A stretch of 64,000 nucleotides of DNA from Streptomyces sp. CBMA152 (lineage in GTDB: Bacteria > Actinomycetota > Actinomycetes > Streptomycetales > Streptomycetaceae), in the NCBI RefSeq assembly GCF_014596475.1, contig NZ_MECJ01000029.1:496001-560000 (forward strand). Reading direction: 5' to 3'. The notes beneath the pieces are model-generated. The model searched no databases. It worked only from the letters and a program-made list of their open reading frames with translations, and was not told where the DNA came from. How positions within the stretch are numbered: position 1 is the first letter of the stretch; each line of letters begins with the position of its first letter. Positions 32,243 to 40,920 of this stretch are shown here, piece after piece. The position numbers and the translations under genes are program-made.

Positions 32243-33190
32243 TTACGCCGCCCGATGCACCGCGTACTCCGAGATTTCCCGCATCGGCGGCCGCTCCTCG
32301 GTGTCCACCGGGTACGTGCGCGGCACGAACCCGTCCTCGCCGCGCTCGAACTGGGTCAGTGACGGGCGCACCAAGTGGGCCCGGGAGAGCCGGAGTTGGG
32401 CTGTGCGGTAGATCGCGGCCGCCATCCGGCCGAGCGCCTGGCCGTCCTGATGGCGGTGCTTTCGTACGCCGACGTCGACCTGGGCGAGCGCGTCCAGGCC
32501 CACCGTGTGCAGCGCGTCGACGAGCAGCCCCAGCTCCACTCCGTAACCGACCGGGAACGGCAGTCGCTCAAGCAGCGAGCGCCGGGCCGCGTACTCGCCG
32601 CCGAGCGGCTGGACGAAACCGGCGAGCTGCGGCCAGTGCAGGTTGAGCAGCGGGCGGGCCACCAGCTCCGTGACGCGACCGCCCTGACCTGCGGCGGAGC
32701 CCAGGGGACGGTCGTACATCGCCTTCACGAAGTCCACGTCCGGGTCGGTCAGGAGCGGGCCGACGATGCCGGACACGAAGCCCGCGTCGAACTCCTTCAG
32801 GTCCGCGTCGACGAAGCAGACGATGTCACCGGTGGTGACCAGGAGCGAGCGCCACAGCACCTCGCCCTTGCCGGGCAGGGCCGGGATGCGGGGCAGGATC
32901 GCGTCCCGGTGCACCACCCGGGCGCCGGCGGCCGCGGCGACCTCGGCCGTACGGTCGGTGGAGCCGGAGTCGATCACCACCAGCTCGTCGACCAGCGGCA
33001 CGTCCTCGGTCATCAGCTCGCGCCGGATCGCGGCGACGATCTCGCCGACCGTGGCCTCCTCGTCGAGCGCGGGCAGCACCACGCTGACCGTGGTGCCGCT
33101 GCGGCGCTTGGCGGCCGTGATCCGGTCCAGCGGCCGGTCGGCCGCGGACCAGGAACGCCTGCTCAGCCAGCGCTCCACCTCTTCCAACAC
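32243..33190 (-). CDS. gpgS: glucosyl-3-phosphoglycerate synthase (GT81)
   Basis: 315 residues from GTG 33190. The GT-A fold has TVSVVLPALDEEATVGEIVAAI, ELVVIDSGSTDRTAEVAAAAGA and the metal-binding DxD in IVCFVDADLKEFDAGFVSG. FVQPLGGEYAARRSLLERLPFPVGYGVELGLLVDA is characteristic of GpgS. The enzyme transfers glucose from an NDP-glucose to 3-phosphoglycerate, giving the precursor of glucosylglycerate, a compatible solute and the primer of methylglucose lipopolysaccharides. It lies 75 bp upstream of otsA on the same strand; co-expression is possible, although otsA has its own promoter-like hexamer. Confidence 0.88.
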   Translation of the reverse strand: MLEEVERWLSRRSWSAADRPLDRITAAKRRSGTTVSVVLPALDEEATVGEIVAAIRRELMTEDVPLVDELVVIDSGSTDRTAEVAAAAGARVVHRDAILPRIPALPGKGEVLWRSLLVTTGDIVCFVDADLKEFDAGFVSGIVGPLLTDPDVDFVKAMYDRPLGSAAGQGGRVTELVARPLLNLHWPQLAGFVQPLGGEYAARRSLLERLPFPVGYGVELGLLVDALHTVGLDALAQVDVGVRKHRHQDGQALGRMAAAIYRTAQLRLSRAHLVRPSLTQFERGEDGFVPRTYPVDTEERPPMREISEYAVHRAA

Positions 33191-33344
33191 GAGCCGGGGC
33201 CTCCTTGTGCGGTGTTCTGTGATCCATCTCGCGGTTCGGACGACTGTCTCAACCGTCCATGCCTTCGGTTACAGTCTTGAACAACGCGGATGACCGTCGC
33301 ATGTCGGGGTCGTCGCGCGAACAAATGCCCGGGTCCTGGACCCG

Positions 33345-33455
33345 GTGCCACAGCGCTCATCCAGAGGGACTGAGGGAACGGCCCGTTGAAGTCCCGGCAA
33401 CCCTCCTGCCGACCGCGAGGTCACGGTGGGGAAGGTGCCAATTCCGTCTCATGGC
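33345..33455 (+). promoter_or_regulatory. SAM-I (S-box) riboswitch upstream of thrC
   Basis: The leader contains the S-box conserved core in order: CATCCAGAGGGACTGAGGGA, then GGCCC, TTGAAGTCCCGGCAACC, and, after a variable arm, GGAAGGTGCCAATTCCG. A hairpin CATGGCG-AAATG-CGCCATG (33450-33468) follows and may be part of the expression platform. It lies within the 308-bp gap before thrC. S-boxes normally lower expression when S-adenosylmethionine is high. Confidence 0.85.
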
Positions 33456-33498
33456 GAAATGCGCCATGGGGAAGATGAGGAGAAAGGGCCTCGCCATC

Positions 33499-34794
33499 AT
33501 GGCTGTGCACACTGTCGACACCGTCGCAAACGCCTCCAGCACCGTGAACCTCGGACCCGCCGTCGCGCTTTCCTGCCGGGAATGCGGAGAGCGGTTCGAC
33601 CTCGGCCCCATCTTCGCCTGCGCCCTGTGTTTCGGGCCGCTCGAAGTCGCGTACGACCTTCCGACGGGTGACCCCGAGGCGCTGCGCGCGCAGATCGAAG
33701 CGGGCCCGGACAACATCTGGCGCTATGCGCCCCTGCTGCCTGTTCCGGCCAATGTGGCTGAAAAGCCCAACCTGAATCCCGGCTTCACCAAGCTCGTCAA
33801 GGCCGACAATCTCGCCCGCGAGCTCGGCGTCACCGGTGGCCTTTACGTGAAGGACGACTCCGGCAACCCGACGCACTCCTTCAAGGACCGTGTCGTCGCC
33901 ATCGCCGTCGAGGCCGCCCGCGCGTTCGGCTTCACCACGCTCTCCTGCTCCTCCACCGGCAACCTCGCGGGCGCGGTCGGCGCGGCCGCCGCCCGGGCGG
34001 GCTTCCGCTCGTGCGTCTTCATCCCGCACGACCTGGAGCAGGGCAAGGTCGTCATGGCCGCGGTGTACGGCGGCGAGCTGGTCGGCATCGAGGGCAACTA
34101 CGACGACGTCAACCGCTTCTGCTCCGAGCTCATCGGCGACCCGCTGGGCGAGGGCTGGGGCTTCGTCAACGTCAACCTGCGGCCGTACTACGGCGAGGGC
34201 TCCAAGACCCTCGCGTACGAGATCTGCGAGCAGCTGGGCTGGAAGCTGCCCGACCAGATCGTCATCCCGATCGCCTCCGGCTCGCAGCTGACGAAGATCG
34301 ACAAGGGGCTCCAGGAGCTGATCAAGCTGGGGCTCGTCGAGGACAGGCCGTACAAGATCTTCGGCGCCCAGGCCGAGGGCTGCTCGCCGGTCTCCACCGC
34401 CTTCAAGGCGGGCCACGACGTCGTACGGCCGCAGAAGCCGAACACCATCGCCAAGTCCCTGGCCATCGGCAACCCGGCGGACGGCCCGTACGTCCTGGAC
34501 ATCGCCCGGCGCACCGGCGGCGCGGTGGAGGACGTGAACGACGAGCAGGTCGTCGACGCGATCAAGCTGCTCGCCCGGACCGAGGGCATCTTCGCCGAGA
34601 CGGCGGGCGGTGTGACGGTCGGTGTCACCCGCAAGCTCATCGAGAACGGGCTGCTCGACCCGGCGCTCACTACTGTCGTCCTCAACACGGGGGACGGCCT
34701 CAAGACCCTGGACGCCGTGGCCCCGACGACCGGCCCGACCGCGACGATCCGCCCGAGCCTGGACGCGTTCCGCGACGCGGGCCTCGCGCACTGA
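33499..34794 (+). CDS. thrC: threonine synthase
   Basis: 431 residues from ATG 33499. An in-frame ATG at 33451 inside the leader hairpin would add 16 residues. The N-terminal zinc-ribbon-like segment SCRECGERFDLGPIFACALCFG (CxxC...CxxC) precedes the PLP fold: DDSGNPTHSFKDRVVAIAV with the PLP lysine, CSSTGNLAGAVGAAAARAG binding the phosphate, and IPIASGSQLTKIDKGLQ. It converts O-phosphohomoserine to threonine. The 29-bp gap to the CysO-like gene indicates an operon. Control by the upstream riboswitch is the main point of interest. Confidence 0.95.
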   Translation: MAVHTVDTVANASSTVNLGPAVALSCRECGERFDLGPIFACALCFGPLEVAYDLPTGDPEALRAQIEAGPDNIWRYAPLLPVPANVAEKPNLNPGFTKLVKADNLARELGVTGGLYVKDDSGNPTHSFKDRVVAIAVEAARAFGFTTLSCSSTGNLAGAVGAAAARAGFRSCVFIPHDLEQGKVVMAAVYGGELVGIEGNYDDVNRFCSELIGDPLGEGWGFVNVNLRPYYGEGSKTLAYEICEQLGWKLPDQIVIPIASGSQLTKIDKGLQELIKLGLVEDRPYKIFGAQAEGCSPVSTAFKAGHDVVRPQKPNTIAKSLAIGNPADGPYVLDIARRTGGAVEDVNDEQVVDAIKLLARTEGIFAETAGGVTVGVTRKLIENGLLDPALTTVVLNTGDGLKTLDAVAPTTGPTATIRPSLDAFRDAGLAH

Positions 34795-34822
34795 CCCACC
34801 GGCCACGGAAAGGCAGCACACC

Positions 34823-35101
34823 ATGAGCGTCAACGTCCGCATCCCCACCATTCTCCGTACGTACACCGACGGCAAGGCCGAGGTCGCCGCCGAGGGCACG
34901 ACCCTCGCCGAGGTCATCGCGGACCTGGAGAAGAACCACACCGGGATCGCCGCGCGCGTCCTGGACGACCAGGGCAAGCTGCGCCGCTTCGTCAACGTGT
35001 ACGTGAACGACGACGACGTCCGGTTCGAGCAGGGCCTGGAGACGGCCACGCCGGACGGCGCGGGCGTCTCGATCATTCCGGCCGTCGCCGGAGGCTGCTG
35101 A
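34823..35101 (+). CDS. CysO/ThiS/MoaD family sulfur-carrier protein
   Basis: 92 residues from ATG 34823. A beta-grasp fold very close to mycobacterial CysO: VNVRIPTILRTYTDGKAEV, TLAEVIADLEKNHTGIAARVLDD, LRRFVNVYVNDDDVRFEQGLE and IIPAVAGGC. The Gly-Gly expected to be adenylated and thiocarboxylated is followed by one extra residue, Cys 92, which would need removal before activation. CysO donates sulfur to O-phosphoserine through CysM. Linkage to thrC is conserved, in my recollection, in streptomycetes. Alternatively a ThiS-like role. Confidence 0.85.
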   Translation: MSVNVRIPTILRTYTDGKAEVAAEGTTLAEVIADLEKNHTGIAARVLDDQGKLRRFVNVYVNDDDVRFEQGLETATPDGAGVSIIPAVAGGC

Positions 35102-35151
35102 GCCAGCAGAATCGAGGGCGGATCACTCGCCTTCGCACCACTGAGAGTTAC

Positions 35152-35194
35152 CTGAATTGCCCCCTCCGCAAGCTAAGCGGAGGGGGCAATTCAG
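35152..35194 (+). terminator. 18-bp perfect-stem terminator after thrC operon
   Basis: CTGAATTGCCCCCTCCGC (35152-35169) pairs without mismatch with 35177-35194 around a 7-nt loop. It starts 50 bp after the stop codon. Confidence 0.9.
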
Positions 35195-35405
35195 TGTGGT
35201 TGAGCGCGGTACAGTGGGGAAGTCCCCTTCGTTGTGCGTGCCACGTGCATATGAGAACGCGACGAACCGGCGTCGAGAAGCAGTCAAAGTGTTCGAGCAT
35301 ATTGCTCCTTAAGTGCGCTTTGCCCGGCCCGACTTGCCCCGGAATGCTGGAATACACGGCATTCCGCTCCTCACCCCTGCCCGGAATTCTCGTCCGATTG
35401 ACCTG

Positions 35406-35433
35406 TTGCAGAGGGCAGTTGGGCAGATACATT
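35406..35433 (+). promoter_or_regulatory. candidate promoter and long leader of the cold-shock gene
   Basis: TTGCAG (35406-35411) and TACATT (35428-35433) are spaced by 16 bp, predicting a leader of about 105 nt. The leader holds a 7-bp hairpin, CACCCTC/GAGGGTG (35461-35482). The upstream half of the 350-bp gap has another, GGAATGC/GCATTCC (35341-35365). Confidence 0.4.
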
Positions 35434-35545
35434 CAGCCGCGGTCGACGCGTTCCGGCGCACACCCTCTCCTGTCGGAGGGTGCAGGTCTGACCCGGGTCC
35501 GCGAAGTGTGGTCCCGTGCAAGGGCCAGTAATAGGGGAGTTAGGC

Positions 35546-35749
35546 ATGGCTCAGGGCACCGTCAAGTGGTTCAACGCGGAGAAGGGGTACGGCTTCATCG
35601 CGGTCGACGGTGGTGCGGATGTTTTCGTCCACTACAGCGCGATCCAGATGGACGGCTACCGCACCCTTGAAGAAGGTCAGCGAGTCGAGTTCGAGATCTC
35701 GCAGGGCCAGAAGGGTCCGCAGGCGGACATGGTCAAGCTCGCCGTCTGA
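35546..35749 (+). CDS. CspA-type cold-shock protein
   Basis: 67 residues from ATG 35546, with GGGGAG upstream. It is a single cold-shock domain with RNP-1 KGYGFIAVDGG and RNP-2 VFVHYSAIQ (canonical K-G-F/Y-G-F-I and V-F-V-H), beginning MAQGTVKWFNAEKG. It binds single-stranded RNA and DNA and acts as an RNA chaperone; many streptomycete copies are constitutive and abundant. The long leader with hairpins suggests post-transcriptional control. It has its own strong terminator before groEL. A second, longer CSD protein lies at 61153-61536. Confidence 0.96.
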   Translation: MAQGTVKWFNAEKGYGFIAVDGGADVFVHYSAIQMDGYRTLEEGQRVEFEISQGQKGPQADMVKLAV

Positions 35750-35783
35750 TCTCGGCGCGATCGGCCACCGACGCACTCACGCC

Positions 35784-35822
35784 GTGGGGCCCGCATCCCC
35801 TGTAAAGGGATGCGGGCCCCAC
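35784..35822 (+). terminator. terminator after the cold-shock gene
   Basis: GTGGGGCCCGCATCCC (35784-35799) pairs perfectly with 35807-35822, a 16-bp stem with a 7-nt loop. Confidence 0.9.
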
Positions 35823-35889
35823 GTGCGTCTCCACGCGCCGGAGCGCGCGCCGGAGCCCGTCCCCGACCGGGGGACTGTGCTGGGACGGC

Positions 35890-35952
35890 CTTGCACTCTC
35901 CTGGGTCGAGTGCTAATCATTGGCGTTAGCACTCTCCCAGTGAGAGTGACAG
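35890..35952 (+). promoter_or_regulatory. two CIRCE-like elements over the groEL promoter
   Basis: Site 1: CTTGCACTC-n9-GAGTGCTAA (35890-35916), 16 of 18 arm positions of TTAGCACTC-n9-GAGTGCTAA. Site 2: TTAGCACTC-n9-GAGTGACAG (35926-35952), with a perfect left arm and a degenerate right arm. Site 1 covers a promoter, TTGCAC (35891-35896), 17 bp, TAATCA (35914-35919). This is the arrangement expected for HrcA repression of a chaperonin gene. Confidence 0.85.
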
Positions 35953-36077
35953 AAGGACTGGGTCGGCGAGGCCCGCAGGCCGGGTGGGGCAAGGAACCAC
36001 ACGGGCAGGCAGGCCGTCCGTCGCGGGCGCCCACACAGTCCCTTGCCATCCACCCCAGTCCGGGAGGACCACTTCAC

Positions 36078-37700
<1,623 letters not shown>

Positions 37701-37737
37701 TCCTTCCCTGAAGGATCGGTGGCCCGGTTACGTACGG

Positions 37738-37769
37738 AGGGCGGCACCCCACGCCGGGGGTGCCGCCCT
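37738..37769. terminator. terminator between groEL and a convergent gene
   Basis: AGGGCGGCACCCC (37738-37750) pairs perfectly with GGGGTGCCGCCCT (37757-37769) around a 6-nt loop. Confidence 0.85.
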
Positions 37770-37777
37770 TCGGCGTG

Positions 37778-38251
37778 TCAGCAGGTTCCGTCGGTGACGT
37801 GCGTCTTGAGCACCGCTTGGCCGTTGCCCAGCGGGGTGACGGTGAGGTGCATGCAGAACGCCGCGTCCGTGCCGGGGCCGGTGATCTCGTACGCCGACGG
37901 GTCCTTGCCCTCGCCGCGTCGCACGAGCGGGTCGGCGAACCACTGGGCCGCGCCCGTGTTCTTCATGGCGTCCACGATCGTCTGCCGGTAGTCGAGGCCG
38001 GAGTACCTGTCGGACGGATCGAAGTTGGGCTGGGTCGACCCGTCCAGGTCGTGCGCCGCCTGGTGAGTGGCGTCGCGCAGTTCGCCGCTGCTCCAGTTCG
38101 ACTGGTCGTTCACGACGTACATGCCGACGCCGATGGCGGCCAGACCGAGGAGGGTGAGGCCGATGCCGAGGGGACTCTTGGGGCTGTAGCCCACCCGTCG
38201 TCCATAGCCGACTCTGAAGACGGGTTCGGGTTCGCGGTCGGACGTGGTCAT
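37778..38251 (-). CDS. single-pass membrane protein, unknown
   Basis: 157 residues from ATG 38251 (MTTSDREPEPVFRVGYGRRVGYS). One transmembrane helix (PLGIGLTLLGLAAIGVGMYVV, about 27-47) places the rest outside: SNWSSGELRDATHQAAHDLDG, DYRQTIVDAMKNTGAAQWFADPL and a C-terminal GTDAAFCMHLTVTPLGNGQAVLKTHVTDGTC with two cysteines that could form a disulfide. No family recognised. Convergent with groEL, sharing its terminator; the next upstream gene on this strand is murQ, 46 bp away. Confidence 0.75.
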   Translation of the reverse strand: MTTSDREPEPVFRVGYGRRVGYSPKSPLGIGLTLLGLAAIGVGMYVVNDQSNWSSGELRDATHQAAHDLDGSTQPNFDPSDRYSGLDYRQTIVDAMKNTGAAQWFADPLVRRGEGKDPSAYEITGPGTDAAFCMHLTVTPLGNGQAVLKTHVTDGTC

Positions 38252-38297
38252 GACGCGATCGTAAGGCGCGGGCGGGGCGCGGGATTTGGTGCCCCGG

Positions 38298-39215
38298 CTA
38301 CGTGAGCGCGGCCCGCAGATGGCCATCCGCCCGCTCCAGGCGCCGCGTCGCCGTCGCCGCGTCGACGTCCGCGAGCAGCATCAGGATCGCCGTCTTCACC
38401 TCGCCGTCGGCGGCCACCAGGGCCGACTCGATGGCGTCGTCGCTCGCGTCCGTGGCCAGCGCGACGATCCGGCGGGAGCGGGCCCGCAGCTTCTCGTTGG
38501 AGGCGCGTACGTCGACCATGAGGTTCCCGTACGTCTTGCCGAGGCGGATCATCGTGATCGTCGAGATCATGTTGAGGACGAGCTTCTGGGCGGTGCCGGC
38601 TTTGAGGCGGGTGGAGCCGGTGAGCAGCTCCGGGCCGACCACGACCTCGATGCCGTGCTCGGCGGCGGCCGCGAGCGCGCTGTCCGCGTTGCAGGAGAGC
38701 CCGATGGTCAGCGCGCCCAGGGCACGCGCGTGCTCGACCGCGCCGACGGCGTACGGGGTGCGGCCCGAGGCGGAGATCCCGACCACGGTGTCGTCGGCGT
38801 CCAGCCCGAGTCCGTCCAGGTCGGCCGCCGCCAACTCCCTTGAGTCCTCGGCTCCTTCGACCGCCTCGACCATCGCGGACGGGCCGCCCGCGATCAGCCC
38901 GACGACCCGCGAGGGGTCGGTGGCGAACGTCGGCGGGCACTCGCTGGCGTCCAGCACGCCAAGCCGTCCGGCGGTGCCCGCGCCCGCGTAGACGAGGCGC
39001 CCGCCGCGCGCCATCCGCTCGGCGGTGGCGTCGATCGCGGCGGCGATGCGCGGGAGCTGGGCTGCGACGGCGGCCGGGACGCTCGCGTCCTCGCCGTTCA
39101 TGATGCGGGCGATCTCGGCGGTCGGCAGCCGGTCGATGTCGGCGAGCTCGGGCCGGAACGCCTCGGTGGTCAGATGGGCGAGCTGGGCGCGGAGTTCCCC
39201 GTAGGCGGAAGTCAT
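38298..39215 (-). CDS. murQ: N-acetylmuramic acid 6-phosphate etherase
   Basis: 305 residues from ATG 39215. It is a SIS-domain lyase with VYAGAGTAGRLGVLDASECPPTFATDP (substrate phosphate site), VVGISASGRTPYAVGAVEHARALGALTIGLSCNADS and GSTRLKAGTAQKLVLNMISTITMIRLGKTYGNLMVDV, all diagnostic of MurQ. It cleaves the lactyl ether of MurNAc-6-P, giving GlcNAc-6-P and D-lactate for cell-wall recycling; the product is NagA's substrate. The gene follows its RpiR-type regulator by 41 bp in one apparent operon. Confidence 0.95.
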   Translation of the reverse strand: MTSAYGELRAQLAHLTTEAFRPELADIDRLPTAEIARIMNGEDASVPAAVAAQLPRIAAAIDATAERMARGGRLVYAGAGTAGRLGVLDASECPPTFATDPSRVVGLIAGGPSAMVEAVEGAEDSRELAAADLDGLGLDADDTVVGISASGRTPYAVGAVEHARALGALTIGLSCNADSALAAAAEHGIEVVVGPELLTGSTRLKAGTAQKLVLNMISTITMIRLGKTYGNLMVDVRASNEKLRARSRRIVALATDASDDAIESALVAADGEVKTAILMLLADVDAATATRRLERADGHLRAALT

Positions 39216-39256
39216 GGAAGTGCGCTCTTTCCGTACGTGTGCGAGGGCACCCGTGG

Positions 39257-40177
39257 TCAGCGGGTGCGCGGGCCGTGGCGGTGGGCGAGTGCTTCGTACG
39301 ACGCGGCGAGGGCCGGGGCCGCCGTCTCGTACGTACGCTGGGCGACGCCGATGAACAGGCAGTCCACGACGAGGAGTTGACTCGTCCGGGACGACATCGC
39401 GGCCGGACGCAGCTCGCTCTCGCGGGCGGTCGAGGTGGTCAGTATGTGGTCGGCGTACTGGGAGACCGGGCCGTCGGGGCGGCCGGTGATCGCGACGGTG
39501 GTGGCGCCCCGGTCGAAGGCGACGCGTAGCGGCTCGATGACGTCGCCGGTGGAGCCGGAGTGGGTGATGGCGACGGCGGCGTCGCCGGATCTGAGCTGCA
39601 CGGCGTTGGTGACCGCGAGGTGCGGGTCGGTGTGGGCGTGCGCGATGAGCCCGATCCTGAGCAGCTTCTGGGCGAGGTCCTGGCCGACGAGCGAGGAGGC
39701 GCCAACGCCGTAGATGTCGACGCGGCGGGCCTGCGCGAGGGCGGCGACGGCCGCGCCGAGCTGAACGGTGTCCAAGGCGGCGGCGGTGTCGGCGAGGGTC
39801 TGCTGCTCGTCGTGGGCGAGCTTGGCGACGACGTCCGCGATGGGGTCGTCGACCGCGATGTCGGCGGTGACGGCCGGGGCGCGCCCCGACTGCTGCTGGG
39901 CCGCGAGCCCGGCGAGCGCGAGGCGCAGATCGCGGTAGCCGGGGTAGCCGAGCAGGCGGGCGGTGCGCACGACGGTGGCCTCGCTGGTCCCGGTGAGCTC
40001 GGCGAGCCCGGTGACCGTGAGCGCGGCGCACCCGGCCGGATCCTGCGCGACGGCCTCGGCGACGCGCTGCATCGAGCGGGTCATGGAGGGCGCGAGGGTG
40101 CGCACCTTGGCCGCGAGGGCGGCGGGCGCGGGGGGTGCGGTGCCGCCGGTGAAAATTTCCTTCACGTCATCGGTCAC
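39257..40177 (-). CDS. RpiR family regulator with SIS domain (MurR-like)
   Basis: 306 residues from GTG 40177. The N-terminal HTH_6 (VRTLAPSMTRSMQRVAEAVAQDPAGCAALTVTGLAELTGTSEATVVRTARLLGYPGYRDLR) is followed by a SIS domain (DIYGVGASSLVGQDLAQKLLRIGL, VAITHSGSTGDVIEPLRVAFDRGATTVAITGR) that would bind a sugar phosphate. Position directly upstream of murQ suggests MurNAc-6-P as effector and murQ as target, as for E. coli MurR. A near-consensus promoter ends six bases before the start codon, so the mRNA is probably leaderless. Confidence 0.9.
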   Translation of the reverse strand: MTDDVKEIFTGGTAPPAPAALAAKVRTLAPSMTRSMQRVAEAVAQDPAGCAALTVTGLAELTGTSEATVVRTARLLGYPGYRDLRLALAGLAAQQQSGRAPAVTADIAVDDPIADVVAKLAHDEQQTLADTAAALDTVQLGAAVAALAQARRVDIYGVGASSLVGQDLAQKLLRIGLIAHAHTDPHLAVTNAVQLRSGDAAVAITHSGSTGDVIEPLRVAFDRGATTVAITGRPDGPVSQYADHILTTSTARESELRPAAMSSRTSQLLVVDCLFIGVAQRTYETAAPALAASYEALAHRHGPRTR

Positions 40178-40183
40178 CCCTGG

Positions 40184-40212
40184 AAGGTATTTTCGCGGCG
40201 GGGGCGGGTCAA
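40184..40212 (-). promoter_or_regulatory. promoter of the rpiR-murQ operon
   Basis: Read on the minus strand: TTGACC (40212-40207), a 17-bp spacer, TACCTT (40189-40184), then six bases to GTG 40177. It fits a housekeeping sigma-70-type promoter driving a leaderless transcript. Confidence 0.75.
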
Positions 40213-40278
40213 GAGCGCGGGCAGCGGGCCGCAGGGGGCGGGGGTTCTCACCGGGGCCATCGGGGTGACAATGAGGGC

Positions 40279-40650
40279 ATGGACGACGTCGACCCCCTGG
40301 AGCAGTCCCTGCACGCCGCACGCGCCCTCGTGCTGGCGGATCTGGCCGCGCGCGACGTGGCCCAGGCCGATGTGGTCTCGCTGGTCGAGGACGCGGTGAC
40401 GCACCGCCGCTGGTGGGTGGAGCAGTGGCCGGACGGCGCGGAGTTCGTGGCCGGTCTGGTCGCCCAGGACGTCCAGGACGCGCTCCTGGAGAAGTACGGA
40501 CGCTGGCCCATCTGCCCGGTCTGCGACGCCGGGGACCCGCACGCGCTCGACGTGGAGCCGGAGCTCGGCCCCGACCCGCACTGGGTCTGCGGCAAGGCCG
40601 GGGTCACGGTGGCCCCGGTCGGCGGCCTCGGCACGGGCCCGGTCGCGTGA
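40279..40650 (+). CDS. conserved hypothetical protein with CPVC motif
   Basis: 123 residues from ATG 40279. GACAAT lies six bases upstream, suggesting a leaderless start. The first 80 residues are helical (LEQSLHAARALVLADLAARDVAQADVVSLVEDAV, QWPDGAEFVAGLVAQDVQDALLEKYG) and are followed by WPICPVCDAGDPHALDVEPELGPDPHWVCG, with CxxC plus a later histidine and Cys, possibly metal binding. Function unknown. Its TGA overlaps the next gene's GTG (GTGA), so it is coupled to the DUF4031 protein. Confidence 0.75.
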   Translation: MDDVDPLEQSLHAARALVLADLAARDVAQADVVSLVEDAVTHRRWWVEQWPDGAEFVAGLVAQDVQDALLEKYGRWPICPVCDAGDPHALDVEPELGPDPHWVCGKAGVTVAPVGGLGTGPVA

Positions 40651-40916
40651 CGGTCTACATCGACCCGCCGACCTGGCCGGGCCACGGCCGCCTGTGGTCG
40701 CACCTGGTCAGCGACGTGTCGTACGAGGAACTGCACGCGTTCGCGGAGTCCATCGGCTGCCCGCCGCGCGCGTTCGAGCGCGACCACTACGACATCCCGT
40801 CGGAGCGCTACGAGGACGCGGTGCGGGCGGGGGCGGTGGAGATCGGCTCGAAGGAACTGGTGCGCAGGCTCACGGCGGCGGGGTTGCGGCGGCCCAAGGG
40901 GCGGGCCAGCGCGTAA
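40647..40916 (+). CDS. DUF4031 domain protein
   Basis: 89 residues from GTG 40647, overlapping the upstream stop by four bases. The family signature VYIDPPTWPGHGRLWSHLVSD is followed by SYEELHAFAESIGCPPRAFERDHYDIPSERYEDAVRAGA. DUF4031 proteins are small and cytoplasmic, of unknown function. The Asp-Pro-Pro and His-Tyr-Asp clusters could form a metal or phosphate site, but nothing is proven. Confidence 0.88.
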   Translation: MTVYIDPPTWPGHGRLWSHLVSDVSYEELHAFAESIGCPPRAFERDHYDIPSERYEDAVRAGAVEIGSKELVRRLTAAGLRRPKGRASA

Positions 40917-40920
40917 CGCG

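Noticed and set aside
35908..35934. GAGTGCTAA-n9-TTAGCACTC read as one CIRCE
   Set aside because: CIRCE has the opposite order (TTAGCACTC first). These are the inner arms of two adjacent elements.
35610..36077. N-terminal extension of GroEL by 156 residues
   Set aside because: It would cover the cold-shock gene in another frame, its terminator and the CIRCE sites. GroEL begins MAKIIAFDEEA.
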